Shown here in pieces: positions 1 through 7,243 of a DNA stretch of 52,329 nt. The stretch's first letter is position 1; each line of letters begins with the position of its first letter. Under the pieces are notes generated by a model that did not search any database, was not told the origin of the DNA, and saw only the letters and a program-made list of their open reading frames with translations. The position numbers and the translations under genes are program-made. Location: positions 1 through 52,329 of the forward strand of contig JAQVQY010000002.1 of NCBI GenBank assembly GCA_028701335.1, written 5' to 3'. The DNA comes from Eubacteriales bacterium (GTDB lineage Bacteria; Bacillota; Clostridia; Christensenellales; Aristaeellaceae).

Positions 1-1
1 C

Positions 2-595
2 CATGTGCTGGCCCAGAATCAGGACGTAAACATCCTGGTGCTGGACACCGAGGTCTACTCCAACACCGGCGGCCAGGCCTCCAAGGCCACCCCCACCGGC
101 TCAGTGGCCAAGTTCGCCTCCGCCGGCAAGCGCACCAAGAAAAAGGACCTGGGCATGATGGCCATGTCCTACGGCTATGTCTATGTGGCCCAAGTGGGCA
201 TGAGCGCCAACTACAACCAGACACTCAAGGCCTTCACTGAGGCGGAAGCCTACAACGGCCCCTCCCTGATCATCGCCTACAGCCCCTGCATCAACCAGGG
301 CCTGAACATGTCCTTCTCCCAGGCGGAGATCCGCAAGGCCGTTGCCACCGGTTACTGGAACCTCTACCGCTACAACCCCATGCTGGCCGAAGAGGGCAAG
401 AATCCCATGCAGCTTGACAGCAAGGACCCAACGGATAACTATCAGGATTTCCTCAAGGGTGAGGTGCGCTACACCTCCCTGCTGAAGGCCTTCCCGGACG
501 CCGCGGGCGAACTGTTCAAGCGGGCCGAGGAAGAGGCCGCCGGACGTCTGGCCAATTACAAGCGTATGGCCGGCATCGAGGACGCCAAGGAATAA
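2..595 (+). CDS. nifJ: Pyruvate:ferredoxin (flavodoxin) oxidoreductase, C-terminal part (5' end outside window)
   Basis: Cytoplasmic iron-sulfur enzyme that converts pyruvate and CoA to acetyl-CoA and CO2, passing electrons to ferredoxin or flavodoxin. Only the last ~198 residues are present, and the frame runs in from the left edge. The fragment covers the thiamine-pyrophosphate domain: DTEVYSNTGGQASK near residues 16-29 is the signature of this domain in NifJ-type single-chain enzymes, followed by SMSANYNQTLKAF-like and IIAYSPCINQG segments. The tail (LANYKRMAG) is typical of the single-chain form. It marks a fermentative anaerobe. The acetyl-CoA formed could feed PduL, encoded 13 kb away (inference). 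The gene ends in TAA and is followed by a long hairpin. Family call very secure. Confidence 0.95.
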   Translation, partial: HVLAQNQDVNILVLDTEVYSNTGGQASKATPTGSVAKFASAGKRTKKKDLGMMAMSYGYVYVAQVGMSANYNQTLKAFTEAEAYNGPSLIIAYSPCINQGLNMSFSQAEIRKAVATGYWNLYRYNPMLAEEGKNPMQLDSKDPTDNYQDFLKGEVRYTSLLKAFPDAAGELFKRAEEEAAGRLANYKRMAGIEDAKE

Positions 596-624
596 AGCTG
601 TCGTCGAACGATAAGCGACCGTAC

Positions 625-659
625 AGGAAAGGGGCTTCCCGGGTGAAAGCCCCTTTCCT
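625..659 (+). terminator. Long perfect hairpin after nifJ
   Basis: A 13-bp perfect stem (AGGAAAGGGGCTT pairing with AAGCCCCTTTCCT) with a 9-base loop lies 30 bases after the nifJ stop. No T-run follows, so it may be a weak terminator or an mRNA 3'-end stabiliser rather than a classical intrinsic terminator. Confidence 0.6.
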
Positions 660-688
660 GATCCATCAGAACCCGCGGAGAAAAGCCT

Positions 689-1204
689 GTGATGACAATT
701 GCCACCCAGCGCCTCATCATCCGCCCTTATGAAGAGGGCGACCTGAAGGATTTCCATGAAATTTTCTCAAATGAAGCGGTGATGCGCTTTTGTGAGCCGC
801 CATACAGCCATGCGGACTCCCAAAAATGGCTGGGTTATTTCATCCAAAATCCCATCGCGTTTGCCGTGGTGCTGAAAAGCGGCGGCAAAGCCATTGGCCA
901 CGCTCTGTTCAAACAATTGCCTGGCGAAGAGCAGGGGATCTGGGAAATCGGCTGGATTTTTAACCAGGCCTTCTGGCGCAGGGGCTATGCCTTTGAAGCG
1001 GCCAGCACGCTGATGGCATACGGCTTTGAAACGCTTAAACTGCACAAGATCTGCGCCGAGACTACCGACCCTGAGAAATCCGTCCCCCTGATGAAGAAGC
1101 TGGGAATGCAAGAAGAGGGCGTCTTCCGCCAGCACACCAAAGGGAATGACGGCAGCTGGGCTGATCTGTACTGGTACGCGGCGCTTGCGCCGGAATATCC
1201 GTAA
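689..1204 (+). CDS. GNAT family N-acetyltransferase (RimJ/RimL type)
   Basis: Probable acetyl-CoA-dependent N-acetyltransferase of about 171 residues, the normal size for this family. The N-terminus (TQRLIIRPYEEGDLKDF) is the usual RimJ/RimL opening. The central strand IWEIGWIF is followed by RRGYAFEA (residues 97-104), the acetyl-CoA pyrophosphate-binding loop. The C-terminal half has the HKICAETTDPEKSVPLMKKLGM pattern (Asn/Asp...SxxLxxKLGF). Substrate is unknown; ribosomal-protein, antibiotic and small-molecule acetylation are all possible. Two starts compete: GTG at 689 (8 bases after GCGGAG) and ATG at 692 (11 bases after it). It stands alone on this strand and converges with the next gene. 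Confidence 0.85.
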   Translation: MMTIATQRLIIRPYEEGDLKDFHEIFSNEAVMRFCEPPYSHADSQKWLGYFIQNPIAFAVVLKSGGKAIGHALFKQLPGEEQGIWEIGWIFNQAFWRRGYAFEAASTLMAYGFETLKLHKICAETTDPEKSVPLMKKLGMQEEGVFRQHTKGNDGSWADLYWYAALAPEYP

Positions 1205-1237
1205 TCCATGATACCTTGCCCGCTCAGCCGGCGATTT

Positions 1238-2107
1238 TTATCCCGGTGTACGCAGGTTATGCAGGATTTCATTGTATCGTTTGGTGGCCAGAAGGCTGGG
1301 TTCGCCCTTCCTGCAGAAGGATAGCCCCGCCAGTTTGGGGACCACGCGCTCCACAACAATCTGCCCGTCCAATGCCTTTGCTTTCAAAGTATCCAGGGCT
1401 TCCAGAAAGCGCTGGTCTTCCCTGGCGCGGCTGTAAAACGACAAGACATAGACATACACAAAGAGGTTATAGTTCCGGAAAGGATATTCGACCTGCATAA
1501 ACAATGTGCCGATACCGCAATGGCACGGCCCGATGGGTTTTTTGGTGGTCCAGTGCGCCAGCAAAAACGCAACGGCCCGGTCAAGGGCAGGCTCTTTGCT
1601 ATACAGACCGCTGAAACGGAAAGCGTTCAGCGCGGCGAGCGTGGGAAAAGGATTGGAATATTCGGTTTCAGGGCCCCGGCCGAAGCTGAACTTGTTGCAG
1701 CGCCATCCGCCATCCGTGTGCTGGATATCCAAAAGATGCCGGAATGTTTGCCGCAGCCTGGCATCGTCAGCATAACCCATGTGGCAGAGCATGTTGGCGG
1801 CGCAGATCGTCTGGCAGGGGTAAATGGCGCCTTGCGGATACACCCGGAAGCGCCCATCCTCCCGCCAGGCGCTGAATATCAGCGCAGCGCTGCCTTTCAT
1901 CACGGGGTCTTCGGGCGCCATGCCCAACTCCAGCAGGTACATCGGGCTCTCCAAAGCGGAGAAGGGCGAGCCTTTGATCAGGCGCCTGTCCGGAGTCGTC
2001 CAGAGATCCGCGCCATAATCATATCTGCGGGACAATATTTTGTCCGCGTCAGTCGCGAACCGGCCGCTGCTGCCCGGCGTGGCACGCTCATTTCGGTTGT
2101 CAGCCAT
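1238..2107 (-). CDS. Squalene-cyclase/prenyltransferase alpha-alpha toroid protein
   Basis: A 289-residue protein with the look of the terpenoid cyclase/protein prenyltransferase (alpha/alpha)6 barrel. QHTDGGW at residues 129-135 matches the QW repeat of this fold. A conserved block follows (WRCNKFSFGRGPETEYSNPF), then a series of amphipathic helices. It is far shorter than squalene-hopene cyclase (~630 residues), and I see no DXDD protonation motif, so it is unlikely to be a complete triterpene cyclase. No isoprenoid gene lies next to it; dxs is 30 kb away. No signal peptide or membrane helix is evident. ATG 2107 follows GGGAGG. The minus-strand nucleotidyltransferase ends 45 bases upstream of this start, so the two could be co-transcribed. 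Fold call good, function unknown. Confidence 0.7.
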   Translation of the reverse strand: MADNRNERATPGSSGRFATDADKILSRRYDYGADLWTTPDRRLIKGSPFSALESPMYLLELGMAPEDPVMKGSAALIFSAWREDGRFRVYPQGAIYPCQTICAANMLCHMGYADDARLRQTFRHLLDIQHTDGGWRCNKFSFGRGPETEYSNPFPTLAALNAFRFSGLYSKEPALDRAVAFLLAHWTTKKPIGPCHCGIGTLFMQVEYPFRNYNLFVYVYVLSFYSRAREDQRFLEALDTLKAKALDGQIVVERVVPKLAGLSFCRKGEPSLLATKRYNEILHNLRTPG

Positions 2108-2152
2108 CTCCTGCCTCCCGGGGCATCCCTATCACCCAATCAGAGCATGGAA

Positions 2153-2626
2153 TCAGGGCGAGTGCAGGTACGCATCAATCAGCTTGACCTTGTCTTCCCG
2201 TCCCATCAGCTCGTAGTACCTCCGCCATTCCTCCACCGACTGCAATGGAATCCTGATGCCATTGGCCTCCGCGCAATCCTTGATGTTTTCTTTTTCCAAC
2301 GGAAAATGGTATTCCCGTCCCTGGTTTATAACAGCAAAGCCGGCCATGACATCAATATCGACGCCGCTGACAACAAACTGATAAAAATGTTTGGTTTTGT
2401 ATTTGGTGTTGGGAGCTGATGCCTTCAGACTCCCAAGCGGCATCAGAACGGCTTTCGCAACTTCCGCGTCTTCTTCCGACACCATAACATCTATGTCCCG
2501 AAACGCCATCACAATTCCCTTGAAATACAACAACGCCGAGCCCCCGACTGCCCACGCGACGTTTTTCCGGTTCAACTCCCGCGCAATTTTCGACAGGATT
2601 TCCAGCTTGTTTTCGCTGTCCGCCAT
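2153..2626 (-). CDS. Minimal nucleotidyltransferase-fold protein
   Basis: A 157-residue protein of the polymerase-beta-like nucleotidyltransferase superfamily. GGS (residues 28-30) in WAVGGSALLYFKG and the DID pair (44-46) in FRDIDVMV form the G[GS]...DxD metal site. A possible third acidic residue lies in GVDIDVMAG (Asp90/Asp92). It resembles stand-alone proteins annotated as nucleotidyltransferase or AbiEii/MNT-like, some of which are antitoxin or toxin partners. No HEPN protein or other partner is adjacent, so a toxin-antitoxin role is not supported. ATG 2626 follows GGAGGG. It lies downstream of the decayed DUF3788 gene, with an 18-base gap. Confidence 0.7.
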   Translation of the reverse strand: MADSENKLEILSKIARELNRKNVAWAVGGSALLYFKGIVMAFRDIDVMVSEEDAEVAKAVLMPLGSLKASAPNTKYKTKHFYQFVVSGVDIDVMAGFAVINQGREYHFPLEKENIKDCAEANGIRIPLQSVEEWRRYYELMGREDKVKLIDAYLHSP

Positions 2627-2644
2627 GCTAGTCCCTCCACAGGT

Positions 2645-3125
2645 TCAAATAATTTTCACGGCCTGTTGAACGCGTTTGCGGAAATCAACAACCGCCAATA
2701 CCGTTTCAAGCGTTTCCTCTGATAGTATTTCAAAAACAAGGGGGAAGGACTTCATCTTTCCCATTTATTTGGCTTCAGTGACCATCGCCCTGGCCTTTTT
2801 GTCAAGCGGAATGTTCTGCAGGTCACCGCGCGTTCTTTCGGGAACAAAGACGGTCACCCCGAAAAAATGCTGTCAAATAGAGGGCCAGAATACGGTCATC
2901 TCCTTTTGCCCGCCCCGCGCGCCTGTCCAACTGTAAAGCCCTATTGCCAGCCAAGCTTTCCCGTCCTTGTAGTATCGCCAATCCAATAGTATATCCCGGC
3001 TCTCCAGCTCATCCACAAACCTTGAATAAGCGCCATGGGCTTCTTGAAAGCTCCGCCGCGATCTTCTCACGGGTTGGCTCCATATCGGGTTCCCGGAGGG
3101 ATTGTTTTGATATGGTCTGCGCCAC
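2645..3125 (-). pseudogene. DUF3788-like gene, disabled by a frameshift and two in-frame stops
   Basis: Read from GTG 3125, which follows GGGGAGG with a 5-base gap, the N-terminus runs QSLREPDMEPTREKIAAEL. The frame then breaks near 3030-3060 and continues one frame over with AYSRFVDELESRDILLDW and WRYYKDGKAWLA. The body reads on to TVFWPSI, hits TGA (2873-2875), continues as QHFFGVTVFVPERTRGDLQ, hits TAA (about 2765-2767), and ends with SFPLVFEILSEETLE and TGA at 2645-2647. The ordered motifs are those I associate with DUF3788 proteins (WRYYKDGKAW, TVFW). The total of 481 bases equals 160 codons plus one base, as expected for a single one-base shift. It starts 12 bases after the pncB stop, so it was once the next gene of that operon. 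Family name from memory; the decay is visible directly. Confidence 0.8.
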
Positions 3126-3137
3126 AACAGCCTCCCC

Positions 3138-4574
3138 TCAGATGCCTTCATGGCCGCCCTGCCCGTGCATAATGTCCTCCCGCAATTGCCAGAGCTTGTC
3201 TGACAGGTCCACCTTGTAGGGCTGGGGATTCACCAGGCGCAGGTGCTGCTCCCAGATGGCGGCCTCCCCGGCCTCCCGGCAGCGCCTGATCTCCTGAAGG
3301 GTGGGGTTGTTCCCCGCGCCTTTGCCGCCCCTTATCATGGGCTCAAGGAGTTTTCTGGCGGTGTAGTTCTCCAGGCGCATCTTTTTCCAGGTGTTCTGGG
3401 GGTGGAAAATGGTGAGCGGCTGGGAGAAATCAATTTCCTCGTCCTGAAGGGCGATCAGGTCGGCGATGGCCATGTTGTCTTCATCATACAGCCGGTACAC
3501 CTCATGGGCGCCCGGCAGGGTGATTTTCTCCGGGTTGTCGGACAGCTTCATTTTGGGCACGAGCTTGCCATCCTCCTGAAGGGCGCTCATCTTGTAAACA
3601 CCGCCCAGGGCGGGGCGGCCGTCGCCGGTGATCAGCTTGGTGCCCACGCCCCACAGGTCGATCCGGGCGCCCTGCTGCTTCAAGTCCCGGATGAGGTACT
3701 CATCCAGGTCGTTGGAAGCCACGATGATGGTGTCGGGGAATCCAGCGGCGTCCAGCATCCTGCGGGCTTCCTTGCTCAGGTACGCCAGGTCGCCTGAGTC
3801 CAGGCGGATGCCCAGGGGCTTGTGCCCCTTGGCCCTGACTTCCTCAAACACCTTGATGGCGTTGGGGACACCGGAGCGCAGGGTGTCATAGGTGTCCACC
3901 AGCAGCAGGCAGCTCTTGGGGAAATCCTCGGCATAGGCCCTGAAGGCCTCCAGCTCGCTGTTAAAGCTCATTACCCAGCTGTGGGCGTGGGTGCCGCTGA
4001 CGGGGATGCCAAAAATCTGCCCGGCCATGACGTTGCTGGTGGAGTGGCAGCCGCCCACCACCGCCGCCCGGGCGCCCAAAACCCCCGCGTCCGGCCCCTG
4101 GGCCCGGCGCAGGCCGAACTCCATCACCTTATCCCCCCCGGCAGCCCGCGCAACACGGTTACCCTTGGTGGCGATCAATGTCTGGTGGCCGATGAGGTTG
4201 AGCATGGCGGTCTCAATCAGCTGCGCCTGGGAGAGGGGGGCTGTCACCCGCACCATGGGCTCGCCAGGGAAGACGATGGTGCCCTCAGGCATGATGTCGA
4301 TGTCCCCCTCAAAGCGGAAATCCTTGAGGCTGTCCAGAAAGCCCTCCCCAAAAATGCCCAGGCTTCGCAGGTAGCCGACATCTTCCTCAGAAAACCGCAG
4401 GTTGAGGATATAATCCTTGAACTGCTCGTTGCCGGCCATCACGGCGTAACTTAATTCACTGGCACCCCGGTAAAACATATAAAACACCGCGCGCCGCTCC
4501 CCCATCCCGTGGCGGTGGTAGCCGGAGAGCATGGTGAGCTCATACAGGTCGGTGAGCATGGTCAGGTTTCGCAT
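3138..4574 (-). CDS. pncB: Nicotinate phosphoribosyltransferase
   Basis: Converts nicotinate and PRPP, with ATP, to nicotinate mononucleotide: the salvage entry to NAD. The product is 478 residues, normal for the family. The N-terminus (LTDLYELTMLSGYHRHGM) is diagnostic. Active-site segments are FGLRRAQGPDAG (153-164), GTHAHS (194-199), the PRPP-site region VDTYDT (226-231) and IRLDSGDL. ATG 4574 is preceded by AAGGAG at 7 bases. It lies 13 bases downstream of nadE on the same strand, so nadE and pncB are almost certainly one transcript. The reaction product NaMN is the substrate of NadD (encoded divergently), whose product NaAD is the substrate of NadE, so the cluster covers nicotinate to NAD. 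Confidence 0.95.
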   Translation of the reverse strand: MRNLTMLTDLYELTMLSGYHRHGMGERRAVFYMFYRGASELSYAVMAGNEQFKDYILNLRFSEEDVGYLRSLGIFGEGFLDSLKDFRFEGDIDIMPEGTIVFPGEPMVRVTAPLSQAQLIETAMLNLIGHQTLIATKGNRVARAAGGDKVMEFGLRRAQGPDAGVLGARAAVVGGCHSTSNVMAGQIFGIPVSGTHAHSWVMSFNSELEAFRAYAEDFPKSCLLLVDTYDTLRSGVPNAIKVFEEVRAKGHKPLGIRLDSGDLAYLSKEARRMLDAAGFPDTIIVASNDLDEYLIRDLKQQGARIDLWGVGTKLITGDGRPALGGVYKMSALQEDGKLVPKMKLSDNPEKITLPGAHEVYRLYDEDNMAIADLIALQDEEIDFSQPLTIFHPQNTWKKMRLENYTARKLLEPMIRGGKGAGNNPTLQEIRRCREAGEAAIWEQHLRLVNPQPYKVDLSDKLWQLREDIMHGQGGHEGI

Positions 4575-4587
4575 GGGAACACTCCTT

Positions 4588-6363
4588 TCAGTCTTCAGAA
4601 AGGCTGTCCAGGGCGGACAGCCACAGGGCAGCTGAGGCGTCAGACGGCATAGTCAGCCCACCCCGGGGCGAGAGGGACAGGCCCAGGGCCTGGGGGCCGT
4701 CCGGCAGGCAGCTGCGCTTGAACTGGCTGGCGAAAAAGCGGGTAAAAAACCCGCGCATCCGGGTGAGGATCTCCTGCCTGGAGAATCGTGGGCCAAAGGC
4801 CTCAAGCGCCCGGCCAAGCAACTCCTCAGGACCCAGCCGGCCAGATAAAAAGTGGTGGAGGAAAAAGTCGTTGAGCAGATAGGGACCCAGGATGGCCTCG
4901 GTCTTCTGGCGGATGTCCCCATCCCCGCCGGGCAACAGCTCCGGGCTGATGGGGGTGTCCAGAATGGCCTTAAGAGCCCCGCTGAGGTCCGGATTGTCCG
5001 TGCCGCTGGCATACCAGGCCATGATCAGCCGGATGGCGGTTTTATAAAGCCCGGCGTTCACCCCATACATGCTCATGTGGTCGCCCCCATAGGTGGTAAA
5101 GCCCAGGGCCAGCTCGCTCATGTCCCCCGGCCCTATCATCAGGCCGCCCAGCTGGTTGGCCAGGCCCATCAATGTCTGGGTGCGTTCCCTGGCCTGGGCG
5201 TTTTCAAACACGGCGTCATGCCGCCCTTCCGGGTGTCCAATCTCCTTAAGGTGGCTGGATACGCTGGCGGTGATATCTATCTCCTTTTCGGGAAGCCCGC
5301 AGGCCCGCATGAGCGCCAGGGCGTTGTTCCGGGTCCTTAAGCTGGTGCCATAAGCTGGAAGGGAAACCGCGCGGAGCTTGTCCCTGTCCATGCCGTTTAT
5401 CTCAAAGGCACGCAAGGCCGCCAAAAGCGCCATGGCACTGTCCAGGCCGCCGGAAAGGCCGAGGCTTACGCCCCTTGCGCCTATGCGCCAAAGGCGGGTG
5501 GCCAGGCCCCGCGCCGTGATTTCCAGCGCCTCCCGGCACCAGGCAGCCCTTGATTCCATATCCAGGGGGGCATAAGGCATGGCCGGATGAGGCTCCCAGG
5601 GAGACAACCCCGCAAAGGTGTCCGCCGGCGCGCCGCCTGATATGGCATAGTCCCCCGAAAAGGGCACGGACGCCAGCACCCGGCCCCCGTCAAGGATGAT
5701 GGCCTGCCCGTCATAGACCTGGTCGGTGCTGGATTCATTGGCCCCGGCATTGGCCCAGGCGCACAGGCTGTCTCCCGCAAGGGCCTCCAGCTTTTCAAGC
5801 CGCCTGGCGCCTCCTAATGCCCTGGACGGAGAAGCGCCCAAAAGGGCCAGCGTCCCGGCATCGGGGCTCTCCCCCATGTCATCCACAAAGCCCACCTGCA
5901 GCTCCCCGATGCCGGGTACATCAAAGCGGCCGTCCGTTCCCCCGTATATTGGGCAGGGCCACGCTTGCGACAAATTTGCGCCAAGCTCCGGCGAAAACAC
6001 CCGGCGCTCCTGCCAGTCCAGGTTTTTTTTGATGACCAGGCCCTGGAGCCGGCCTGCACAGGCCAGGGCGGCGGCGTTATACGCCCTGCCATTCACACTG
6101 ACCGGCAGGCCCAAGACCAGGGCCAAGCCCTCCCCTGCCTTGGCGATGTCAAGTGCCGCGTCCCGGCACGCGTCCAGCATCAGGGGATGCCCCAGGAGAT
6201 CGCCCGCGGTCACGCCCGGCAGGCACATCTCAGGCAGCACCAGAAGCCTTGCCCCCTGCGCCCGGGCTTGCGCGATTATCGCCAGTACAGCCCGGGTGTT
6301 GGCTGCCACATCCCCGGGCCTGCCGGAATCAGGCGCCGCGGCCATCACCCTCAGCTTTCCCAT
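4588..6363 (-). CDS. nadE: NAD+ synthetase with a degenerate glutaminase (nitrilase-fold) domain
   Basis: Last step of NAD synthesis: amidation of nicotinate adenine dinucleotide with ATP. The protein is 591 residues, as in glutamine-dependent NadE. The N-terminal nitrilase-fold domain (~1-265) keeps the Glu (LPEMCLPG, E45) and Lys (VIKKNLDW, K112/113) of the triad. The nucleophile-elbow Cys, normally in a GxEICEDLW context, is absent: the aligned stretch reads LQVGFVDDMG with Val160 at the Cys place. The C-terminal synthetase domain looks complete, with P-loop SGGLDS (304-309) and GPGDMSELALG followed by GDHMSMYGVN. This suggests use of free ammonia or another ammonia source (inference). ATG 6363 is preferred (AAGGGG 7 bases upstream); GTG 6369 is possible. 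An upstream extension would overlap nadD and its promoter region. Confidence 0.92.
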   Translation of the reverse strand: MGKLRVMAAAPDSGRPGDVAANTRAVLAIIAQARAQGARLLVLPEMCLPGVTAGDLLGHPLMLDACRDAALDIAKAGEGLALVLGLPVSVNGRAYNAAALACAGRLQGLVIKKNLDWQERRVFSPELGANLSQAWPCPIYGGTDGRFDVPGIGELQVGFVDDMGESPDAGTLALLGASPSRALGGARRLEKLEALAGDSLCAWANAGANESSTDQVYDGQAIILDGGRVLASVPFSGDYAISGGAPADTFAGLSPWEPHPAMPYAPLDMESRAAWCREALEITARGLATRLWRIGARGVSLGLSGGLDSAMALLAALRAFEINGMDRDKLRAVSLPAYGTSLRTRNNALALMRACGLPEKEIDITASVSSHLKEIGHPEGRHDAVFENAQARERTQTLMGLANQLGGLMIGPGDMSELALGFTTYGGDHMSMYGVNAGLYKTAIRLIMAWYASGTDNPDLSGALKAILDTPISPELLPGGDGDIRQKTEAILGPYLLNDFFLHHFLSGRLGPEELLGRALEAFGPRFSRQEILTRMRGFFTRFFASQFKRSCLPDGPQALGLSLSPRGGLTMPSDASAALWLSALDSLSED

Positions 6364-6406
6364 CCACACACCCCTTCCTCCACCGAGTATGCCCTTTCGT
6401 TGCCCT

Positions 6407-6435
6407 ATCATAAGCCCGGAGCCAAAATTTGACAA
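6407..6435 (-). promoter_or_regulatory. Putative sigma-A promoter for nadE-pncB
   Basis: Reading the minus strand, TTGTCA and TATGAT are separated by 17 bases, 44 bases or so before the nadE start. It lies in the 141-bp gap between the divergent nadE and nadD genes. Confidence 0.6.
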
Positions 6436-6504
6436 GGAAATCGGACAGGCAACGCCGATTTCGGGTATGATGTACCCGGTTGATGGCATGATTGGGAGGC
6501 AGGG

Positions 6505-7101
6505 ATGAAGCTTGGCATCATGGGAGGCACCTTTGACCCCATCCATTTGGGACACCTGCATGTGGCCCGCGCCGCGATCAGGGAGGCAGCGCTCAACAGC
6601 GTCCTCTTCCTGCCGGATGGCGACCCGCCCCACAAGGATCCCCTCACCCCGGCCGCCCTCAGGTATGAGATGGTCAGGCTTGCCATCGCCCAGGATCCCG
6701 CCTTCTGGGTGTCAGACATGGAGATCCTGCGGAAAGGCCGCACCTACACCGTGGATACCCTCCTGGCACTAAAACAGCAGGCGCCGGAGCGGGAGCTGGT
6801 CTACCTGATCGGCTCCGACACCCTTTTTCTGTTCCCCACCTGGCGCACGGCGGAAAAGGTGGCCAGGCTTTGCAGCATGCTGGTGGTGATGCGCCAGGGG
6901 GATGAAGAGGAGCGTGTCCGGGCTGAGCAAGCAATCCTCAAGGATAGCCATGGCCTTGACAGCAGGCTGCTTCATACCCGCGGGCTTCCCATCTCCTCAA
7001 GCCAGGTGCGTCAGGCTGTCCGGCAGGGACAGGATTTGTCAGGCCTGGTTTCACCGGAGGTGGCGGCCTTTATCGGGCGCAAAGGCCTTTACAGCTTTTG
7101 A
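6505..7101 (+). CDS. nadD: Nicotinate-nucleotide adenylyltransferase
   Basis: Adenylylates nicotinate mononucleotide with ATP to give nicotinate adenine dinucleotide. The product is 198 residues, standard length. GGTFDPIHLGHLH (residues 7-19) is the nucleotidyl-transferase signature with the HxGH pair. The C-terminal ISSSQVRQAVRQG is the conserved (I/S)SSTxIR motif of NadD. ATG 6505 follows GGGAGGCAGGG. Divergent from nadE-pncB, with which it completes the nicotinate-to-NAD route. In many Firmicutes nadD is followed by yqeK and rsfS; here it is followed by glnA, so that context has been lost. Confidence 0.95.
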   Translation: MKLGIMGGTFDPIHLGHLHVARAAIREAALNSVLFLPDGDPPHKDPLTPAALRYEMVRLAIAQDPAFWVSDMEILRKGRTYTVDTLLALKQQAPERELVYLIGSDTLFLFPTWRTAEKVARLCSMLVVMRQGDEEERVRAEQAILKDSHGLDSRLLHTRGLPISSSQVRQAVRQGQDLSGLVSPEVAAFIGRKGLYSF

Positions 7102-7155
7102 CAGCCCGGAATATTGCACTTTCCCTGTTTAAACGACCGGCGCCCTATGGCTTGC

Positions 7156-7184
7156 TTGACTAAAAATTCCGCTGGACCCATACT
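7156..7184 (+). promoter_or_regulatory. Possible sigma-A promoter for glnA
   Basis: TTGACT, 17 bases, then CATACT (four of six match to the -10 consensus), 59 bases before the glnA start codon. No clear GlnR-type palindrome was recognised beside it. Confidence 0.4.
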
Positions 7185-7243
7185 TCTATTGATAAATATC
7201 CGGCCATGCCGGCAATGCCCCAATAAGGAATGGAGGAAAAATT

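Noticed and set aside
101..757. Long minus-strand open frame opposite nifJ
   Set aside because: Antisense shadow of a clearly conserved gene; low-complexity His/Gly/Val composition typical of GC-rich antisense frames.
1520..2419. 299-codon plus-strand open frame across the toroid and nucleotidyltransferase genes
   Set aside because: Spans two conserved minus-strand genes, has no ribosome-binding site and no recognisable motif.
2153..2626. Toxin-antitoxin pair based on the nucleotidyltransferase
   Set aside because: No HEPN, AbiE or other partner gene is adjacent; the neighbours are a toroid protein and a pseudogene.
2873..2875. Reading the in-frame TGA in the DUF3788 gene as Trp (recoded genetic code)
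   Set aside because: Several intact genes here (pncB, gltX, the sigma factor) end in TGA, and the same pseudogene also has a TAA and a frameshift.
3822..4454. Plus-strand open frames opposite pncB, and similar ones opposite nadE, gdhA and the MurF-like gene
   Set aside because: All mirror conserved coding sequence and show no protein-like motifs of their own.
4588..6633. A 681-residue NadE with an N-terminal extension
   Set aside because: The extension would overlap the nadD coding region and cover the nadE promoter; the nitrilase domain starts properly at 6363, after a ribosome-binding site.
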